Source of the DNA: Oscillospiraceae bacterium
Lineage (GTDB): Bacteria; Bacillota; Clostridia; Oscillospirales; Oscillospiraceae
Length of the DNA stretch: 56,123 bases
Direction of reading: 5' to 3'
NCBI GenBank assembly: GCA_017429325.1
Contig: JAFRPC010000050.1
Coordinates: 1-56,123, forward strand
Shown: positions 1 to 8,750 of the stretch, in pieces
How positions within the stretch are numbered: position 1 is the first letter of the stretch
Layout of the letters: each line of letters begins with the position of its first letter
Program-made: the position numbers and the translations under genes
The notes under the pieces: model-generated
Databases searched by the model: none
Told to the model about the DNA's origin: nothing
What the model saw: only the letters and a program-made list of their open reading frames with translations

Positions 1-388
1 AACGCGGGGGAAGGAGGGCAGGTGGCTGGATCGTTTGCTGACGCAAACGATTGTTTGCTTCGCAAACCGGGCGCTCAATGAGCGCCCCTACGGCGGGGGG
101 GAAAGTTTTATGCGGCTCGTAGGGAGCGATGCCCACATCGCTCCGGCGCCGGTACGGCGCCATTTGCCGCAGGCAAATCCAGGACGGCTGCGAAATGGAA
201 ACGCGGGGGAAGGAGGGCAGGTGGCTGGATCGTTTGCTGACGCAAACGATTGTTTGCTTCGCAAACCGGGCGCTCAATGAGCGCCCCTACGGCGGGGGAC
301 GGCGGGCAGGTGGCTGGATCGTTTGCTGACGCAAACGATTGTTTGCTTCGCAAACCGGGCGCTCGATGAGCGCCCCTACGGCGGGGGA
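1..388. repeat. Three copies of a triple-hairpin intergenic repeat
   Basis: Copies lie at 1-99, 200-298 and about 301-388; the first two are near identical over 99 bp. Each carries three adjacent perfect inverted repeats: ATCGTTTGC/GCAAACGAT, GTTTGC/GCAAAC and GGGCGCTC/GAGCGCCC, the last followed by CCTAC. The spacer between copies 1 and 2 (100-199) holds further small hairpins: GGAGCGATG/CATCGCTCC, GGCGCC/GGCGCC and ATTTGCC/GGCAAAT. Short open frames across it look like chance. No gene is seen before 457. Confidence 0.9.
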
Positions 389-395
389 CGTTTGT

Positions 396-437
396 AAAAA
401 GGAACGCCCCAACCGGGTTGTCCGGAGGGGGCGTTCC
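396..437 (-). terminator. Rho-independent terminator of nifJ
   Basis: The arms GGAACGCCCC (401-410) and GGGGCGTTCC (428-437) pair. Read on the minus strand, the stem is followed by TTTTT. It sits 20 bp past the nifJ stop codon. Confidence 0.85.
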
Positions 438-456
438 ATGCTTGGTTCAAAAAGGA

Positions 457-3400
457 TTAGTCGGCGTAGAGCTCAATGAGCTTCTTCAGGTGCTCGTAGC
501 GCTCCATAGCGGCGGCTTCGTTGCGGGCGAAGAGCTCGGTGGCACGCTCCGGGAACTCGCGGGTCAGACGGCTGTAGCGGGCCTCGTTCATCAGGAACTC
601 CTGGTAGCCGCCCTTGGGCTCCTTGGAATCCAGGGTGAACTTCTTGGCGGCAGCGGGGTTGAAGCGGAACATGTTCCAGTAGCCGCAGTCCACGGCCTTC
701 TTCATCTCTTCCTGGCAGTGGATCATGCCGCCCTTGATGGAGTGCATCTCGCAGGGGGCGTAGCCGATGATGAGGGACGGGCCGTTGTAGGCCTCGGCCT
801 CTGCAATGGCCTTGAGGGTCTGGTTGCGGTCGGCGCCCATGGCGACCTGGGCCACATAGACGTAGCCGTAGCTCATGGCGATTTCCGCCAGGCTCTTCTT
901 CTTCATCTCCTTACCGGCTGCGGCGAACTGGGCCACCTGGCCGATGTTGGAGGCCTTGGAGGCCTGGCCGCCGGTGTTGGAGTAGACCTCGGTGTCGAAG
1001 ACGAAGATGTTCACGTCCTCGCCGGAAGCCAGCACGTGGTCCACGCCGCCGAAGCCGATGTCATAGGCCCAGCCGTCGCCGCCGAAGATCCACACGGACT
1101 TCTTGTTGAGGTATTCCTTCTTGCAGAGGATCTCCTGGGCCTTCTCGCAGCCGCAGGCTTCCAGCGCCGCAATGTATTCCTTGGTGGCGGCCTTGTTGGC
1201 CTCGCCGTCGTTGTAGGTATCCAGCCACTTCTGGGCGGCAGCCTTCACAGCCTCGTTGTGGCCGTTGGCGAGGATGTCGCGGGTCTTGGCGGCCAGGGAA
1301 TCGCGGATGGTCTTCTGGGCGGTGTACATGCCTAAGCCGTGCTCGGCGTTGTCCTCGAACAGGGAGTTGGACCAGGCGGGACCCTTGCCCTCTTCGTTGA
1401 CGCAGTAGGGAGCCGTGGCGCCGGGGCCGCCCCAGATGGAGGAGCAGCCGGTGGCGTTGGAGATGTACATCCGGTCGCCGAAGAGCTGGGTGATCAGGCG
1501 GGCATAGGAGGTCTCGGCGCAGCCCGCGCAGGAGCCGGAGAACTCCAGCAGAGGCTTCTTGAACTGGGAGCCCTTGACGGTGAGGTCCTGCATGTCCTTC
1601 TTCTCAGGCAGCTTGACGCAGTAGTCGAAGACCGGCTGCTGGGCCAGCTGGGATTCCTGCGGGACCATGGTGATGGCCTTGACGGGGCAGACGCCCACGC
1701 AGACGCCGCAGCCCATGCAGTCCAGCGGGGACACGGCCATGGTGAACTTGTAGACGCCCTTGCCCTTGCCGGCCTTGACGTCCACCAGCTTGGCGGCCTC
1801 GGGGGCCTTCTCGGCCTCTTCGGCGGTCAGGGCAAAGGGACGGATGGTGGCGTGGGGGCAGACGAAGGCGCAGTTGTTGCACTGGATGCACTTGCCGGCG
1901 TCCCACTCGGGAACGGTGACGGCAACGCCGCGCTTCTCATAGGCGGAGGCGCCCAGCTCGAACTGACCGTCCACATAGGGGGTGAAGGCGGAGACGGGCA
2001 GGGAATCGCCGTCCATCTTGTCCACGGGGAAGAGCACGTCCTTGACCATCTTGACCAGGGCGGGCTTGCCCTCTAACTTGAGGTCCTCGGCCTCGTCCTT
2101 GGCGTCGGCCCAGCAGGCGGGCACGTCGATCTTGACGAAGGCGGTGGCGCCCGCGTCAATGGCGCGGTGGTTGCAGTCCACCACGTCCTGGCCCTTCTTC
2201 AGGTAGGACTTGGTGGCAGCGTCCTTCATGTAGCCGATGGCCTTCTCCTGGGGCATGACCTTCGCCAGGGTGAAGAAGGCGGACTGGAGGATGGTGTTGG
2301 TGCGCTTGCCCATGCCCACCTGGAGCGCCAGGTCGATGGCGTTGATGGTGTAGAGCTGCACGTTGTTCTTGGCGATGTAGCGCTTGGAGGCGGCGTCAAG
2401 ATGGTGCTCCAGCTCCTTCATATCCCACTGGCAGTTGATCATAAACACGCCGCCGGGCTTCACATCGCGGACGATGGGGAAGTGCTTGGTGATGTAGGAG
2501 GGGTTGTGGCAGGCCACGAAGTCGGCCTTGTTGATGTAGTAGGGGCTCTTGATGGGCTTGTCGCCGAAGCGCAGGTGGGAGACGGTGACGCCGCCGGTCT
2601 TCTTGGAATCGTACTGGAAGTAGGCCTGGACGTACTTGTCGGTGTGGTCGCCGATGATCTTGATGGAGTTCTTGTTGGCGCCCACGGTGCCGTCACCGCC
2701 GAGACCCCAGAACTTGCACTCGATGGTGCCCTTGGCCGCGGTGGCGGGGACGTTCTTGCGCTCCCGGAGGGAGAGCTTGGTCACGTCGTCCACGATGCCG
2801 ATGGTGAACTGCGGCTTGGGATTCTTCTTCTTCAGCTCGTCGTAGACGGCGAAGACGGAGGCGGGAGGCGTGTCCTTGGAGCCGAGGCCGTAGCGGCCGC
2901 CGGTCACGAGGATGTCGGTCTTGCCCGCGTTGGCAAGGGCCGTTACCACGTCCATGTACAGGGGCTCACCCTGGGAGCCGGGCTCCTTGGTGCGGTCCAG
3001 GACGGCGATCTTCTTGGCGGTAGCGGGAATGGCCTCGAGGAGCTTCTCGGGCACGAAGGGCCGGAACAGGCGGACCTTCACCAGGCCGACCTTCTGGCCG
3101 TGGGCGTTGAGGTAGTCGATAACTTCCTCGGCCACGTCGCAGATGGAGCCCATGGCGACGATGACGCGGTCCGCATCGGGGGCGCCGTAGTAGTTGAAGA
3201 GCTGGTAGTTGGTGCCGAGCTTCTTGTTGACCTTCTTCATGTAGCTCTCGACGATGGCAGGCAGGGCAGTGTAGTACTTGTTGCAGGCCTCGCGGTGCTG
3301 GAAGAAGATGTCGCCGTTCTCGTGGGAGCCGCGCATGGAGGGACGCTCGGGGTTCAGGCAGTGCTGCCGGAACTCCTCGACCGCCTTCATGTCCACCATG

Positions 3401-3978
3401 TCCTTGAGGTCCTTGTAGTCCCAGATGGCGATCTTCTGGATCTCGTGGGAGGTGCGGAAGCCGTCGAAGAAGTTGATGAAGGGGACGCGGCCCTTGATGG
3501 CGGCCAGGTGGGCCACGGCGCCTAAGTCCATGACCTCCTGGGGGTTGGTCTCGCAGAGCATGGCGAAGCCGGTCTGACGGCAGGCGTAGACGTCGGAGTG
3601 GTCGCCGAAGATGTTCAGGGCGTGGGTGGCGACGGTACGGGCGGAGACATGGAAGACACCGGGCAGCAGCTCGCCCGCGATCTTGTACATGTTGGGGATC
3701 ATCAGAAGAAGACCCTGGGAGGCGGTGTAGGTGGTGGTCAGGGCACCGGCGGCCAGAGAGCCGTGGACCGTACCGGAGGCACCGGCCTCGGACTGCATCT
3801 CAACGACCTTGACCCGGTTGCCGAAGATGTTCTCACGGCCCTGGGCGGACCACTGGTCTACATAGTCGGCCATGGGGCTGGACGGGGTGATGGGGTAGAT
3901 ACCGGCGACCTCGGTGAAGGCATAGCTCACGTGCGCGGCAGCGGTATTGCCGTCCATGGTTTTGAATTTACGTTGCAA
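457..3978 (-). CDS. nifJ: Pyruvate:ferredoxin (flavodoxin) oxidoreductase
   Basis: This enzyme oxidatively decarboxylates pyruvate with CoA to acetyl-CoA, CO2 and reduced ferredoxin in the cytoplasm. The 1173-residue length is normal for the fused single-chain form. The N-terminal pyruvate-binding part begins with GNTAAAHVSYAFTEVAGIYPITPSSPM. Two 4Fe-4S motifs are visible, CIQCNNCAFVCP near residue 694 and CMGCGVCVGVCP near 752. The cysteines of the GSCAGC segment probably serve the proximal cluster, and the thiamine-diphosphate site is GGDGWAYDIG near 964. The start is TTG: AGGAGG (3986-3991) lies 7 nt upstream, whereas the next ATG (3957) is too far from it. It appears monocistronic, with its own promoter and terminator. 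Reduced ferredoxin would feed a hydrogenase whose maturases are encoded at 32-36 kb. Confidence 0.98.
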   Translation of the reverse strand: MQRKFKTMDGNTAAAHVSYAFTEVAGIYPITPSSPMADYVDQWSAQGRENIFGNRVKVVEMQSEAGASGTVHGSLAAGALTTTYTASQGLLLMIPNMYKIAGELLPGVFHVSARTVATHALNIFGDHSDVYACRQTGFAMLCETNPQEVMDLGAVAHLAAIKGRVPFINFFDGFRTSHEIQKIAIWDYKDLKDMVDMKAVEEFRQHCLNPERPSMRGSHENGDIFFQHREACNKYYTALPAIVESYMKKVNKKLGTNYQLFNYYGAPDADRVIVAMGSICDVAEEVIDYLNAHGQKVGLVKVRLFRPFVPEKLLEAIPATAKKIAVLDRTKEPGSQGEPLYMDVVTALANAGKTDILVTGGRYGLGSKDTPPASVFAVYDELKKKNPKPQFTIGIVDDVTKLSLRERKNVPATAAKGTIECKFWGLGGDGTVGANKNSIKIIGDHTDKYVQAYFQYDSKKTGGVTVSHLRFGDKPIKSPYYINKADFVACHNPSYITKHFPIVRDVKPGGVFMINCQWDMKELEHHLDAASKRYIAKNNVQLYTINAIDLALQVGMGKRTNTILQSAFFTLAKVMPQEKAIGYMKDAATKSYLKKGQDVVDCNHRAIDAGATAFVKIDVPACWADAKDEAEDLKLEGKPALVKMVKDVLFPVDKMDGDSLPVSAFTPYVDGQFELGASAYEKRGVAVTVPEWDAGKCIQCNNCAFVCPHATIRPFALTAEEAEKAPEAAKLVDVKAGKGKGVYKFTMAVSPLDCMGCGVCVGVCPVKAITMVPQESQLAQQPVFDYCVKLPEKKDMQDLTVKGSQFKKPLLEFSGSCAGCAETSYARLITQLFGDRMYISNATGCSSIWGGPGATAPYCVNEEGKGPAWSNSLFEDNAEHGLGMYTAQKTIRDSLAAKTRDILANGHNEAVKAAAQKWLDTYNDGEANKAATKEYIAALEACGCEKAQEILCKKEYLNKKSVWIFGGDGWAYDIGFGGVDHVLASGEDVNIFVFDTEVYSNTGGQASKASNIGQVAQFAAAGKEMKKKSLAEIAMSYGYVYVAQVAMGADRNQTLKAIAEAEAYNGPSLIIGYAPCEMHSIKGGMIHCQEEMKKAVDCGYWNMFRFNPAAAKKFTLDSKEPKGGYQEFLMNEARYSRLTREFPERATELFARNEAAAMERYEHLKKLIELYAD

Positions 3979-4028
3979 AAAATTACCTCCTAATCAAAGG
4001 GACGCAAGTCCCGTATTTTGACAACAAT

Positions 4029-4057
4029 AATATAACAGAAAAGTGGCGGTTTGTAAA
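4029..4057 (-). promoter_or_regulatory. Predicted sigma-A promoter of nifJ
   Basis: Minus-strand -35 TTTACA (4052-4057), a 17-bp spacer and -10 TATATT (4029-4034), about 50 bp upstream of the nifJ start codon. Confidence 0.75.
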
Positions 4058-4104
4058 TGGGAAAAGAGAAAGTTTTTCACAAAAAATGGAAGATTCGGTG
4101 AAAA

Positions 4105-4600
4105 GGGGGAGGCAACAGGCAACAGGCAACAGGCAACAGGCAACAGACCCGCCTCTAGGGACGGCTCTCAGCCGTCCGCGGTGCCCCGCACGTACGAGTG
4201 ACCAGTCACTAGTCAACAGTCACCAGGGGTCGGGGGATGCGGATTGCCGCGCCAGTGTGCGCACTGGCTCGCAATGACAAAACCGGGGAGCGTCCCCGCC
4301 GTAGGGGCCGGCCCCTGGACGGCCCGTTCCCGTTTCGATACGCTCCACGGGGCGTCGTGGGCGCCGCCCCCTACGATTTCTTACACCGCACGGACGACCC
4401 CTCATCCGTCATCGGGCTTGCGGGGGACGCCCGATGCCACCTTCCCCCCAGGGGGAAGGCTTTCCCGCCTGTAGGGACGGCTCTCAGCCGTCCGCGGTGC
4501 CCCGCACGTACGAGTGACCAGTCACCAGTCAACAGTCACCAGGGGACGGGGAATGCGGATTCTTCGCTGCGCTCAGAATGACGGGGAACGTGATCTTGAA
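4105..4600. repeat. Mosaic of short dispersed repeats in a 700-bp intergenic gap
   Basis: The gap 3979-4680 has no convincing gene. It holds about five tandem CAACAGG 7-mers (about 4112-4146). The unit AGGGACGGCTCTCAGCCGTCC plus a shared 3' tail occurs near 4157 and again near 4476. Two copies of a GACCAGTCAC...AACAGTCACC motif lie near 4200 and 4515. Two elements of the GTCATTNNGAG...AATCC type (minus orientation) lie near 4240-4280 and 4553-4582. The 74-bp element listed separately is at 4301-4374. Short open frames across the gap are repeat-derived. Confidence 0.85.
4301..4374 (+). repeat. 74-bp GTAGGG...CCCTAC element, copy 1
   Basis: Starts GTAGGGGCCGGCCCC and ends CGCCGCCCCCTAC, so its ends form an imperfect terminal inverted repeat. 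The reverse complement of 33444-33518 matches it almost throughout; the first 33 bases are identical, with differences confined mainly to the middle. No coding capacity. Confidence 0.85.
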
Positions 4601-4607
4601 AAAATGC

Positions 4608-4636
4608 TTGATGTTTGGGCTGGGATTTGATATACT
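4608..4636 (+). promoter_or_regulatory. Predicted sigma-A promoter for the 4681 gene run
   Basis: TTGATG (4608-4613), a 17-bp spacer and TATACT (4631-4636), about 45 bp before the first ATG. Confidence 0.75.
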
Positions 4637-4680
4637 ATAAGAAGTAATAAATTGGATAACTATGGACTGAGGGATCTTTT

Positions 4681-5352
4681 ATGCTCTATTCCAACGCCTG
4701 CCGAGGCTTGAAAAATATTCGGCGGTCCATTGTGATCACCGTCGCGGGGCTGCTTGTCTATTTGATGAGCAGGCTGTTTCTGCTGCGCAGCGGCTATCTC
4801 TCGGAAACCGCAGAAGGGATCCTTGCTGCCGTGGAGCTCCTGGCTTCCGTCGCTGCCGCGGTCCTGCAAATCCTCGGCCTGTTCCAGGCCGCAAAGGACG
4901 AGGACGCCTTCAAAGCTGCGCTGGCCGTCTCGCTGCTGTCTTTTCTGACGGAGCTCAGCATCGTCTTCTTGGACCGGGAGAGCAAGGCCGCCCGCGTGCT
5001 GTCCCTTATGAGCATCGCGGCCTCGATGCTCTGCCTGCTGATGATCCTGCGGGGCGTGCGGAACCTGGCGCAGCGCCTGGAAAACCCGGTGCTTGTGAAG
5101 CAAAGCAGGCGCTTGGGGATATTGACCCTGATCACCACCGGACTTGGGATGCTCCTGGTGCTTGCCGGGGGCGCTGCGGAGACGGACGCGGAGCTGTTCC
5201 TGCTGCTCCTGTTTTTCATCGTCGTCATGGTTCTTTGCGGCCTGCTTGCGTTCAGGGTCATCCGCTATCTGCGGGAGGCTGTCAAAATGCTGGATTTTCA
5301 CCGGGCGAAAATGATGTCAGTCAGCTGGATCCATAACAGAAAACAAATCTGA
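4681..5352 (+). CDS. Six-helix integral membrane protein, function unknown
   Basis: A 223-residue protein I do not recognise. About six hydrophobic segments are visible near residues 16-35, 44-67, 78-97, 105-122, 145-164 and 169-193. The ends are basic and there is no catalytic or transporter motif. The ATG follows GAGGGA with good spacing. It is the first gene of a plus-strand run; the next gene starts 17 bp after its stop. A membrane location is well supported, but no function can be assigned. Confidence 0.75.
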   Translation: MLYSNACRGLKNIRRSIVITVAGLLVYLMSRLFLLRSGYLSETAEGILAAVELLASVAAAVLQILGLFQAAKDEDAFKAALAVSLLSFLTELSIVFLDRESKAARVLSLMSIAASMLCLLMILRGVRNLAQRLENPVLVKQSRRLGILTLITTGLGMLLVLAGGAAETDAELFLLLLFFIVVMVLCGLLAFRVIRYLREAVKMLDFHRAKMMSVSWIHNRKQI

Positions 5353-5369
5353 CAACGGGAGGCGGAGCT

Positions 5370-6107
5370 GTGAAACAGGACATTCTCGGCTTGAACTTCG
5401 ACAATGTGACAATGGAAGAGGCGCTGGCCGCCGCCGAGGGCTTTCTGGACGGAGACCGGGCCGCTGTGGTGGTGACGCCCAACGCGGAGATCGCCTACGA
5501 CGCCGCGAAGGACGCGGAGTTCTGCGCCCTGCTGAACCGGGCGGATCTGATGCTTCCGGACGGCGCCGGGGTGGTGCTGGCGGCGAAGCTCCGGAAGACC
5601 CCCCTTAAGGGCAAGGTGGCCGGGATAGACTTCGCCCGGAACCTGCTCTCCGTCTTTGCACGGCGGGGCACCCGGCTCTATCTGCTGGGCTCCAAGCCCG
5701 GCGTGGCGGAGCAGGCCGCGGAACGGATGAAGCAGGAAAATCCCGCGCTCCAAATCTGCGGCTGCGCCGACGGCTATTTCAAAGACGAGGCTGCGGTGGT
5801 CCAAAAGATCAACGAAGCGGGCGCCGAGGCGGTCTATGTCTGCCTGGGTGCGCCCAAGCAGGAGAAGTTTATGCTGGACCACCGGGACGAGCTGCCCACG
5901 GTGCGGCTCATGGCGGGTCTCGGCGGGAGCTTAGACGGCTTCGCCGGGAACGTGAAGCGGGCCCCCCAGTGGATGATCCGCATGAATCTGGAGTGGTTCT
6001 ACCGGCTCTGCAAGGAGCCCAAGCGTATCGGACGGATGATGCGGCTGCCCAAGTACGTCATAAAGGCAACAGGCAACAGGCAACGGGCAACAGGGGACGG
6101 GGAATAG
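5370..6107 (+). CDS. WecG/TagA/CpsF-family glycosyltransferase
   Basis: A GT26-type enzyme that adds N-acetylmannosamine or a related sugar to an undecaprenyl-linked acceptor in teichoic acid or polysaccharide synthesis (family role). Visible family features are TPNAEIAYDA near residue 33, LPDGAGVV, the RLYLLGSKPG nucleotide-sugar segment, VYVCLGAPKQEKFM and AGLGGSLDGFAG followed by RAPQW. The GTG start (5370) follows GGGAGGCGG. The length is 245 residues. The last 12 or so residues (ATGNRQ...) are encoded by the tandem repeat beginning at 6063, so the natural C-terminus has been replaced or extended by repeat DNA. Substrate is not determinable; it may serve the polysaccharide operon 4 kb downstream. 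Confidence 0.93.
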   Translation: MKQDILGLNFDNVTMEEALAAAEGFLDGDRAAVVVTPNAEIAYDAAKDAEFCALLNRADLMLPDGAGVVLAAKLRKTPLKGKVAGIDFARNLLSVFARRGTRLYLLGSKPGVAEQAAERMKQENPALQICGCADGYFKDEAAVVQKINEAGAEAVYVCLGAPKQEKFMLDHRDELPTVRLMAGLGGSLDGFAGNVKRAPQWMIRMNLEWFYRLCKEPKRIGRMMRLPKYVIKATGNRQRATGDGE

Positions 6108-6215
6108 GCATCGAGCATCAGGCAACAGGCAACAGGCAACGGGCAACAGGGGACGGGGAATAGGCATCGAGCATCAGGCAACAGGCAACAGGCAACAGGC
6201 AACAGGGAACGGAGA
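6063..6215. repeat. Tandem 56-bp repeat built of CAACAGG/CAACGGG 7-mers
   Basis: GGCAAC-type heptamers alternate with a spacer containing GGGGACGGGGAATAGGCATC. CAGGGGACGG recurs at 6091 and 6147, giving a 56-bp period equal to eight heptamers. A diverged GTAGGGACGGCTCACAGCCGTCC unit follows at about 6236. The first heptamers are translated as the C-terminus of the preceding glycosyltransferase. Confidence 0.9.
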
Positions 6216-6306
6216 ATAGGCATCAGACCCGCCTGTAGGGACGGCTCACAGCCGTCCGCCGTTCCCCGCACGGACGAGGCAATAGAAAACAGGAGCGAGA
6301 GTTGAT

Positions 6307-6975
6307 ATGGGTAAACTCATTGTATTAGAGGGGACCGACGGGTCCGGGAAGTCTACGCAGTTTGGGCTTCTGAAAAAACGGCTGGAGCAGGACGGCACAG
6401 CCTTTCGGACCATTGTGTTTCCGCAGTATTCCGAGGAATCTTCGGCGCTGATTCGCATGTATTTGAGCGGCGCTTTCGGCAGTCACCCCAGGGACGTGAA
6501 CGCCTACGCGGCCTCCACCTTCTACGCGGTGGACCGCTTCGCCGCCTACCAAAGGCAATGGGGGGAGGACTATCGCCGCGGACTGCCGATCCTCTCCGAC
6601 CGCTACACCACCTCCAACGCGGTGCATCAGGGCGCAAAGCTGCCCGAGAAGGAACAGGAGGAATTCTTCCGCTGGCTCTACGATTTGGAGTTCCACCGCT
6701 TCGGCCTGCCGAAGCCGGACCTGGTGCTCTATCTGGACATGCCCACGGAGATGACGGAAAAGCTGATGCGGAGCCGGGAAGCCGTGACCCATACCAACGC
6801 CGACATCCATGAAAAGGATTTGGACTACCTGAAGCTTTGCCGCGAGACCGGGCTGAAGGCTGCCTGCTATTATGGCTGGCACGTGGTATCCTGTGTCAGG
6901 AGGAAGTCGCTCCGCACCGTCGATGACATCAACGAGGAACTGTATCGCCTGGTAAAAAAAGCTATGGAGGATTAA
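6307..6975 (+). CDS. tmk: Thymidylate kinase
   Basis: Phosphorylates dTMP to dTDP with ATP. The P-loop is GTDGSGKST near residues 9-17, the DRY-type thymidylate kinase motif is DRYTTSNAVHQGAK near 98, and a Leu-Tyr-Leu-Asp strand with MPTEMTEKLM follows. The length of 222 residues is normal. The ATG follows AGGAGCGAG at slightly long spacing. It is followed after one base by the DJ-1 gene. Confidence 0.95.
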   Translation: MGKLIVLEGTDGSGKSTQFGLLKKRLEQDGTAFRTIVFPQYSEESSALIRMYLSGAFGSHPRDVNAYAASTFYAVDRFAAYQRQWGEDYRRGLPILSDRYTTSNAVHQGAKLPEKEQEEFFRWLYDLEFHRFGLPKPDLVLYLDMPTEMTEKLMRSREAVTHTNADIHEKDLDYLKLCRETGLKAACYYGWHVVSCVRRKSLRTVDDINEELYRLVKKAMED

Positions 6976-6976
6976 A

Positions 6977-7519
6977 ATGGTTTATATCTTACTTGGAACC
7001 GGTTTTGAAGAGATAGAGGCCCTGACGCCCTGCGACCTGCTGCGGCGGGCGGGGGTGGAGGTGGCCCTGGTGGGGATTCACGGCATTGAGATTGTGGGCT
7101 CCCACAAAATCACGGTCCGGGCGGACATCCCCCTGGACGCGGTGCATTTGGAGAACATGGAAATGCTGGTCCTGCCCGGCGGGCTGCGGGGGGTCGAATC
7201 CATCCTGCACTGCCGCACCGCCCTGGAGCTGGTTAAGAGCGCCTGGCGGGCCGGGAAATACGTCTGCGCCATTTGTGCAGCGCCGACGATCCTTGCCCAG
7301 CTGGACCTGATCGGAGACGCCCCTGTCACCTGTTACCCGGCGAAAAAGCCGGAGATGCTGGGCGCTTCGGTGCAGGACGCGGGCGTGGTCCGGGCCGGAC
7401 GGCTCATCACAGGCCGGGCGGCGGGCAGCTCTGTGGACTTTGCCCTGGCCCTGCTCGAGGCCCTGAAGGGGCCGGAGGAAGCGGAGCGCATTGCAAAGCA
7501 GATCGTTTTCGAGCGCTGA
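6977..7519 (+). CDS. DJ-1/PfpI family protein (ThiJ-like)
   Basis: A 180-residue single-domain glutamine-amidotransferase-like fold. The conserved acidic motif GFEEIEA is near residue 9. The nucleophile elbow is VCAICAAPT, with the likely catalytic cysteine near residue 99. A LITGRAAGSSVDFAL segment near the C-terminus is typical of bacterial DJ-1 proteins. Proposed family roles are deglycase or chaperone activity and oxidative-stress handling; the actual substrate is unknown. The ATG follows GGAGG. It is probably cotranscribed with tmk and mltG. Confidence 0.9.
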   Translation: MVYILLGTGFEEIEALTPCDLLRRAGVEVALVGIHGIEIVGSHKITVRADIPLDAVHLENMEMLVLPGGLRGVESILHCRTALELVKSAWRAGKYVCAICAAPTILAQLDLIGDAPVTCYPAKKPEMLGASVQDAGVVRAGRLITGRAAGSSVDFALALLEALKGPEEAERIAKQIVFER

Positions 7520-7538
7520 AACAGGGGAGGGAACTGCC

Positions 7539-8735
7539 TTGACGGAAGAAACGAACCGCGTCGATGTGGAGAAGACCCAGGCCTTCACCCCCGACTTCGG
7601 CAACACCTTCGACGACTACGGGGAATACCGGGAACCGGAAACGGAGCCGCCTGTCCGTGCCGCCTCCGAGAAGAGCTGGCATTTCAAGCGGATGCGCATC
7701 CCCCGGCTGCTTTGGGTCGCCCTGGCTCTGGCCGTTGCGGTGGGCCTGGGCTGGCTGGCCTCGGAGCTGGGCTGGAAGTGGGCGGACGACGTACTGGCCC
7801 TCACCCGGCCCGACCAGGAGGTCGTGGTGGTCATCAACGACAACGACGACCTGGACGACATCGCCCTGACCCTGAAGGAGGCAGGCGCCATTAAATATGA
7901 GTGGCTCTTCAAGCTCTACTGCAAATTCAGCGGCTCGGAGAATTACTTTGACCCCGGCGTCTACACCATTAACCTGACCTATGATTATCACGCCCTGGTG
8001 AACAACCTGATGGCCAGCGCCGCCACCCGCGGCACCGTGAAGCTTATGATCATCGAGGGCCTGGACAGCTTCGAGATTTTTGACCTGCTGGAGCAGAACG
8101 GCGTCTGCTCCCGGGAGAAGTTAGAGGACTGCGCCGCCAACTATCATTTTGAGTTCGACTTCTTGAAGGGCCTGCCCTACGGCGCAGCCAACCGGCTGGA
8201 GGGCTATCTCTTCCCGGACACCTACGAGTTCTACCTGAAGGACGAGCCGGAAAACGTGCTGGGGAAGCTGCTTCGGAACTTTGAAGCCCGGCTGGACGAA
8301 GAAGATCTGGCGATGATTGAGGAGAGCTCCTACAGCTTGCAGCAGATCCTGACCCTGGCCTCCATCATTGAGGGCGAGGCCGCCAACGACGACGAACGCG
8401 GCCTGGTCGCCTCCGTCATGTTTAACCGTCTGAACGAGTGGCCAAGGCCGCTGCTGCAAATGGATTCCACCGTCTACTACGGCGCGAGGCTCCTGGGGAC
8501 CACCTTCTCCATGGAGCTGGACAGCCCCTACAACACCTATAAATATCCAGGCATCCCGAAGGGACCTATCTGTAATCCCGGCCTGAAATCCATCCGGGCC
8601 GTCCTGACGCCCAAGGAATCGGACTACTACTACTTTGCCACCGGTGTGGACGGCGTCAACCACTTCTTCAACGACGAGAATGACTTTGCCGACTTCCTGA
8701 ATTCGGATGAATATGAGCCAATCATCCCCGACTGA
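7539..8735 (+). CDS. mltG: Endolytic murein transglycosylase MltG (YceG-like)
   Basis: Cleaves nascent peptidoglycan strands at the outer face of the membrane, helping to terminate glycan chains. The TTG start at 7539 follows GGGGAGGG; upstream in-frame starts lie inside the DJ-1 gene. The 398-residue product has a cytoplasmic acidic N-tail, one membrane segment near residues 57-76, a LysM-like part (VVVINDNDDLDDIA) and the YceG catalytic domain. The catalytic glutamate is expected in ASIIEGEA. MDSTVYYG, YNTYKYPGIPKGPICNPG and the C-terminal FATGVDGVNHFF are family signatures. In Bacillus the mltG homologue also lies near U32-type genes, matching the order here. Confidence 0.95.
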   Translation: MTEETNRVDVEKTQAFTPDFGNTFDDYGEYREPETEPPVRAASEKSWHFKRMRIPRLLWVALALAVAVGLGWLASELGWKWADDVLALTRPDQEVVVVINDNDDLDDIALTLKEAGAIKYEWLFKLYCKFSGSENYFDPGVYTINLTYDYHALVNNLMASAATRGTVKLMIIEGLDSFEIFDLLEQNGVCSREKLEDCAANYHFEFDFLKGLPYGAANRLEGYLFPDTYEFYLKDEPENVLGKLLRNFEARLDEEDLAMIEESSYSLQQILTLASIIEGEAANDDERGLVASVMFNRLNEWPRPLLQMDSTVYYGARLLGTTFSMELDSPYNTYKYPGIPKGPICNPGLKSIRAVLTPKESDYYYFATGVDGVNHFFNDENDFADFLNSDEYEPIIPD

Positions 8736-8750
8736 GCAACGAACAATGCT

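Noticed and set aside
1-388. CRISPR array.
   Set aside because: Only three unequal-spaced copies, the repeats are long and multi-hairpin, and no cas genes are present.
418-2076. Long plus-strand open frames opposite nifJ, including a 305-residue frame.
   Set aside because: They are complementary-strand shadows rich in Gly/Leu/Val/His with no start signals or motifs; nifJ explains the DNA.
4086-4581. Small open frames encoding Arg/Pro-rich peptides.
   Set aside because: They run through dispersed repeats, recur with the repeats and have no translation signals.
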